The notes below the pieces were generated by a model. It ran no database searches and was not told where the DNA came from. It worked only from the letters and a program-made list of their open reading frames with translations. 8,482 nt of DNA from Pseudomonadota bacterium (GTDB lineage Bacteria; Pseudomonadota; Alphaproteobacteria; Rhizobiales; Xanthobacteraceae): NCBI GenBank assembly GCA_023433965.1, contig JAEYTQ010000555.1, positions 1 to 8,482 on the forward strand, read 5' to 3'. This document shows positions 6,154 through 8,482 of the stretch, one piece after another (position 1 is the first letter of the stretch; each line of letters opens with the position of its first letter). Made by a program: the position numbers and the translations under genes.

Positions 6154-6168
6154 CGAGGACACAGCGGA

Positions 6169-8482
6169 ATGAACATTCTTCCCGGCAATTTGCGTTTCGG
6201 AGCGGGGCAGCCCGTCAAGCGTTTGGAAGACCAGCGGCTGCTGACCGGGAAGGGGCAATTCATCGACGACAAGCCGCAAGACGGCGCGCTGTGGTTGCAC
6301 GTGCTGCGCTCGCCGCATGCCCATGCGAGGATCGTTTCGATCGACAGCAGCGCCGCCTCCGCAATGCCCGGCGTGGCCGCGGTCTACACCGGGGCCGATC
6401 TCGTCAAGGACGACATCGGTACCATCCCGACCCTGAACATCTTCAAGCGTCCCGATGGCAGTCCGATGACGGTGCCGCCGCGCCGGCTGCTCGCCCACGA
6501 GGTCGTTCGCTACGCCGGCGAAGCGGTCGCCGCGGTCGTGGCCTCCTCGCGTGCCGAGGCGCAGAACGCAGCCGAGGCGATCGTGGTCGAGTACGACGTG
6601 CTGCCCGCCGTGGTCGATCCCGTCGAGGCCGTGAAATCAGGCGCGCCCGTGGTGTGGCCCGAGGCGCCCGACAACATCGTCGGCGCCATGAGCTATGGCG
6701 ACGCCGCCAAGGTCGACGAGGCCTTCGCCAGGGCGGCGCACACCGTCGAGCTCGACCTCGTCAGCCAGCGCCTGGTGCCCTCCGCGATGGAGCCGCGCTC
6801 GACCATCGCGGAGATCGACAAGAAGTCCGGCCGTCTGCTGCTGCACGTGCAGTCGCAGACCCCGGCCTCGACCCGCGACGTGCTGGCGGAAGCCGTGCTG
6901 AAGCGTCCCAAGGACAGCGTGCGCGTGCTGGTCGGCGACATCGGCGGCGGCTTCGGCCAGAAGACCAACCTCTATCCGGAGGACGGCATCGTCGCCTATG
7001 CCGCGACCAAGCTGAACAAGAAGATCCGCTGGCGCGGCGATCGCACCGACGAGTTCGTCGGCGGCACCCATGGCCGCGATCTCACCTCGACGGCGTCGTT
7101 CGCGCTGGACGAGAAGGGCAAGGTGCTGGCCTATCGCGTCAAGTCGATCGGCTGCACCGGCGCCTATTCCTCCGGCGCGGCCAACATCATCCCGCTGGTG
7201 CTCGGACCGTTCGTGCAGACCGGCGTCTACGACCTGCCGCTGGTGCATTTCGAGGTGAAGTCGGTGATGACCCACACCGCGCCGGTGGGCGCCTATCGCG
7301 GCGCCGGCCGTCCCGAGGCGGTGTTCATCGTCGAGCGCCTGTTCGACGCTGCCGCGCGAAAGATTGGCATGGATCCGCGCGCGATCCGCAAGGCCAATTA
7401 CATCAAGCCGGCGCAGCTGCCCTATACCAATGCCGCCGGCCAGGTCTACGATTCCGGCGCCTTCGCCCACATGCTCGACCGTGCCGTGAAGCTCGCCGAC
7501 TGGGACGGCTTTGCCGCGCGCAAGAAGGCGGCCAAGAAGAAGGGCCTGCTCTACGGCCGCGGTCTCACCTCCTACATCGAATGGACCGGCGGACGTGCGC
7601 ATACGGAAAAGGTCACGCTGCAAGCGACCTCGCAAGGGCGGGTCGTGCTGCATTCCGGCACGATGGCGATGGGGCAGGGACTGCAGACCACCTACACCCA
7701 GATGATTTCCGACACGCTCGGCATCCCCATGGACAAGATCGACGTCGTCCAGGGCGACACCGATCTCGCCACGGGCTTCGGCAGCGTCGGCTCACGCTCG
7801 CTGTTCGTCGGCGGCACCGCGGTCGCGGTGTCCTCCAACGACCTGATCCAGAAGGCGCGCGAGAAGGCCGCGAACGTGCTGGAGACCTCGGTCGAGGACA
7901 TCGAATATCAGGGCGGCATGCTCACCGTGGTCGGCACCGACCGCCGCATCAGCCTGTTCGATCTCGCCGAGAAGGAGAGCGGCGCCAAGCTCAGCGTCGA
8001 TTCCGAAGGCGAGGTCGACGGGCCGAGCTGGCCGAACGGCACGCATATCTGCGAGGTCGAGATCGACCCGGAGACCGGTGTGTCGCGCGTCGTGCGCTAC
8101 ACCACCGTCGACGACGTCGGCGTCGCCGTGAACCCGATGCTAGTCACCGGGCAGATCCATGGCGGCGTCGCGCAAGGCATCGGCCAGGCGCTGTATGAGG
8201 GCGTGTCCTACGACGCCGACGGCCAGCTGCTGACCGCGAGCTATCAGGACTATTGCATCCCGCGCGCCGACGACGTGCCGCCGATCGTGGTGACGCTGGA
8301 CGATTCCGCGCCCTGCCGCACCAATTCGCTCGGCGCCAAGGGCTGCGGCGAATCCCGCGCCATCGGCGGCCCGCCCTGCGTCACCAACGGCGTGATGGAC
8401 GCGCTCGCCGAGCTCGGCATCACCCAGCTCAACACGCCGCTGACGCCGCAGAAGATCTGGCAGGCGATCCGGGACGCGAAGG
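6169..8482 (+). CDS. Molybdenum hydroxylase large subunit, form II CoxL-like / xanthine dehydrogenase family (3' partial)
   Basis: 771 codons are present with no stop before the window edge; family members are about 770-800 residues, so almost the whole protein is visible. It is the molybdopterin-cytosine-dinucleotide-binding catalytic subunit of an aerobic CO-dehydrogenase-like or aldehyde/xanthine-oxidase-like enzyme. Motifs seen: the N-terminal hammerhead domain (about 18-130), GDIGGGFGQK (256-265), active-site loop AYRGAGR (375-381), MGQG (501-504) and the catalytic Glu728 in GAKGCGES. True form I CO dehydrogenases carry AYxCSFR; AYRGAGR marks form II, whose physiological substrate is uncertain. 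The enzyme needs FAD (medium) and 2Fe-2S (small) subunits, and neither lies upstream, so they should be downstream or elsewhere. ATG 6169 has GAGGA (6155-6159) at 9 bases. Confidence 0.92.
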   Translation, partial: MNILPGNLRFGAGQPVKRLEDQRLLTGKGQFIDDKPQDGALWLHVLRSPHAHARIVSIDSSAASAMPGVAAVYTGADLVKDDIGTIPTLNIFKRPDGSPMTVPPRRLLAHEVVRYAGEAVAAVVASSRAEAQNAAEAIVVEYDVLPAVVDPVEAVKSGAPVVWPEAPDNIVGAMSYGDAAKVDEAFARAAHTVELDLVSQRLVPSAMEPRSTIAEIDKKSGRLLLHVQSQTPASTRDVLAEAVLKRPKDSVRVLVGDIGGGFGQKTNLYPEDGIVAYAATKLNKKIRWRGDRTDEFVGGTHGRDLTSTASFALDEKGKVLAYRVKSIGCTGAYSSGAANIIPLVLGPFVQTGVYDLPLVHFEVKSVMTHTAPVGAYRGAGRPEAVFIVERLFDAAARKIGMDPRAIRKANYIKPAQLPYTNAAGQVYDSGAFAHMLDRAVKLADWDGFAARKKAAKKKGLLYGRGLTSYIEWTGGRAHTEKVTLQATSQGRVVLHSGTMAMGQGLQTTYTQMISDTLGIPMDKIDVVQGDTDLATGFGSVGSRSLFVGGTAVAVSSNDLIQKAREKAANVLETSVEDIEYQGGMLTVVGTDRRISLFDLAEKESGAKLSVDSEGEVDGPSWPNGTHICEVEIDPETGVSRVVRYTTVDDVGVAVNPMLVTGQIHGGVAQGIGQALYEGVSYDADGQLLTASYQDYCIPRADDVPPIVVTLDDSAPCRTNSLGAKGCGESRAIGGPPCVTNGVMDALAELGITQLNTPLTPQKIWQAIRDAK

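Noticed and set aside
4951..6498. A 515-codon open frame on the minus strand opposite the HtrA protease.
   Set aside because: It is antisense to a protease with an intact triad and crosses into the next gene. The composition (Arg, Asp, Gly, His rich) is typical of a shadow frame.
6102..8198. A 698-codon open frame on the + strand, in a different frame from the molybdoenzyme.
   Set aside because: Its product is Arg/Gly/Ala-rich low-complexity sequence with no motifs, and it lies over a frame with all CoxL-family signatures. It is a GC-rich shadow.

Overview
The window is chromosomal DNA of a high-GC alphaproteobacterium. The strong G/C third-position bias, the gene families present and the protein style all fit Bradyrhizobium or a close relative; the genus is an inference, not proven. 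There is no sign of phage, transposon, integron, CRISPR or RNA genes, and base composition looks even throughout. Coding density is high and no gene-free stretch exceeds about 185 bases.

Left part (1-1438): the last codons of a + strand gene that looks like the Tex transcription accessory protein. It converges on a two-gene minus-strand operon. The first gene of that operon encodes a cytosolic HtrA/DegP-like protein with a PDZ domain that has lost the catalytic His and Ser (a pseudoprotease). The second, overlapping it by the 4 bases GTGA, encodes a 123-residue LuxR-type regulator with only a stub of a receiver domain.

Middle (1439-4790): a divergent + strand gene for a Tat-exported two-module VOC (glyoxalase/extradiol dioxygenase fold) protein, then convergently a minus-strand membrane diguanylate cyclase (GGDEF) without an inhibitory I-site, then divergently a dihydrodipicolinate-synthase-family aldolase.

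Right part (4791-8482): a catalytically intact, exported HtrA-type serine protease of the one-PDZ, Deg1-like kind, followed by a nearly complete large subunit of a molybdenum hydroxylase (form II CoxL-like, xanthine dehydrogenase family). That gene runs off the right edge within a few residues of its expected end. The intergenic gaps here hold several clear inverted repeats, the best being a 38-base imperfect palindrome directly before the molybdoenzyme gene's ribosome binding site.

Most genes look like single transcription units rather than one pathway. The exception, and the most interesting item, is the pseudo-HtrA/short LuxR operon, which looks like a dedicated sensing or scaffold pair. 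An active HtrA encoded about 3.5 kb away gives a useful comparison.
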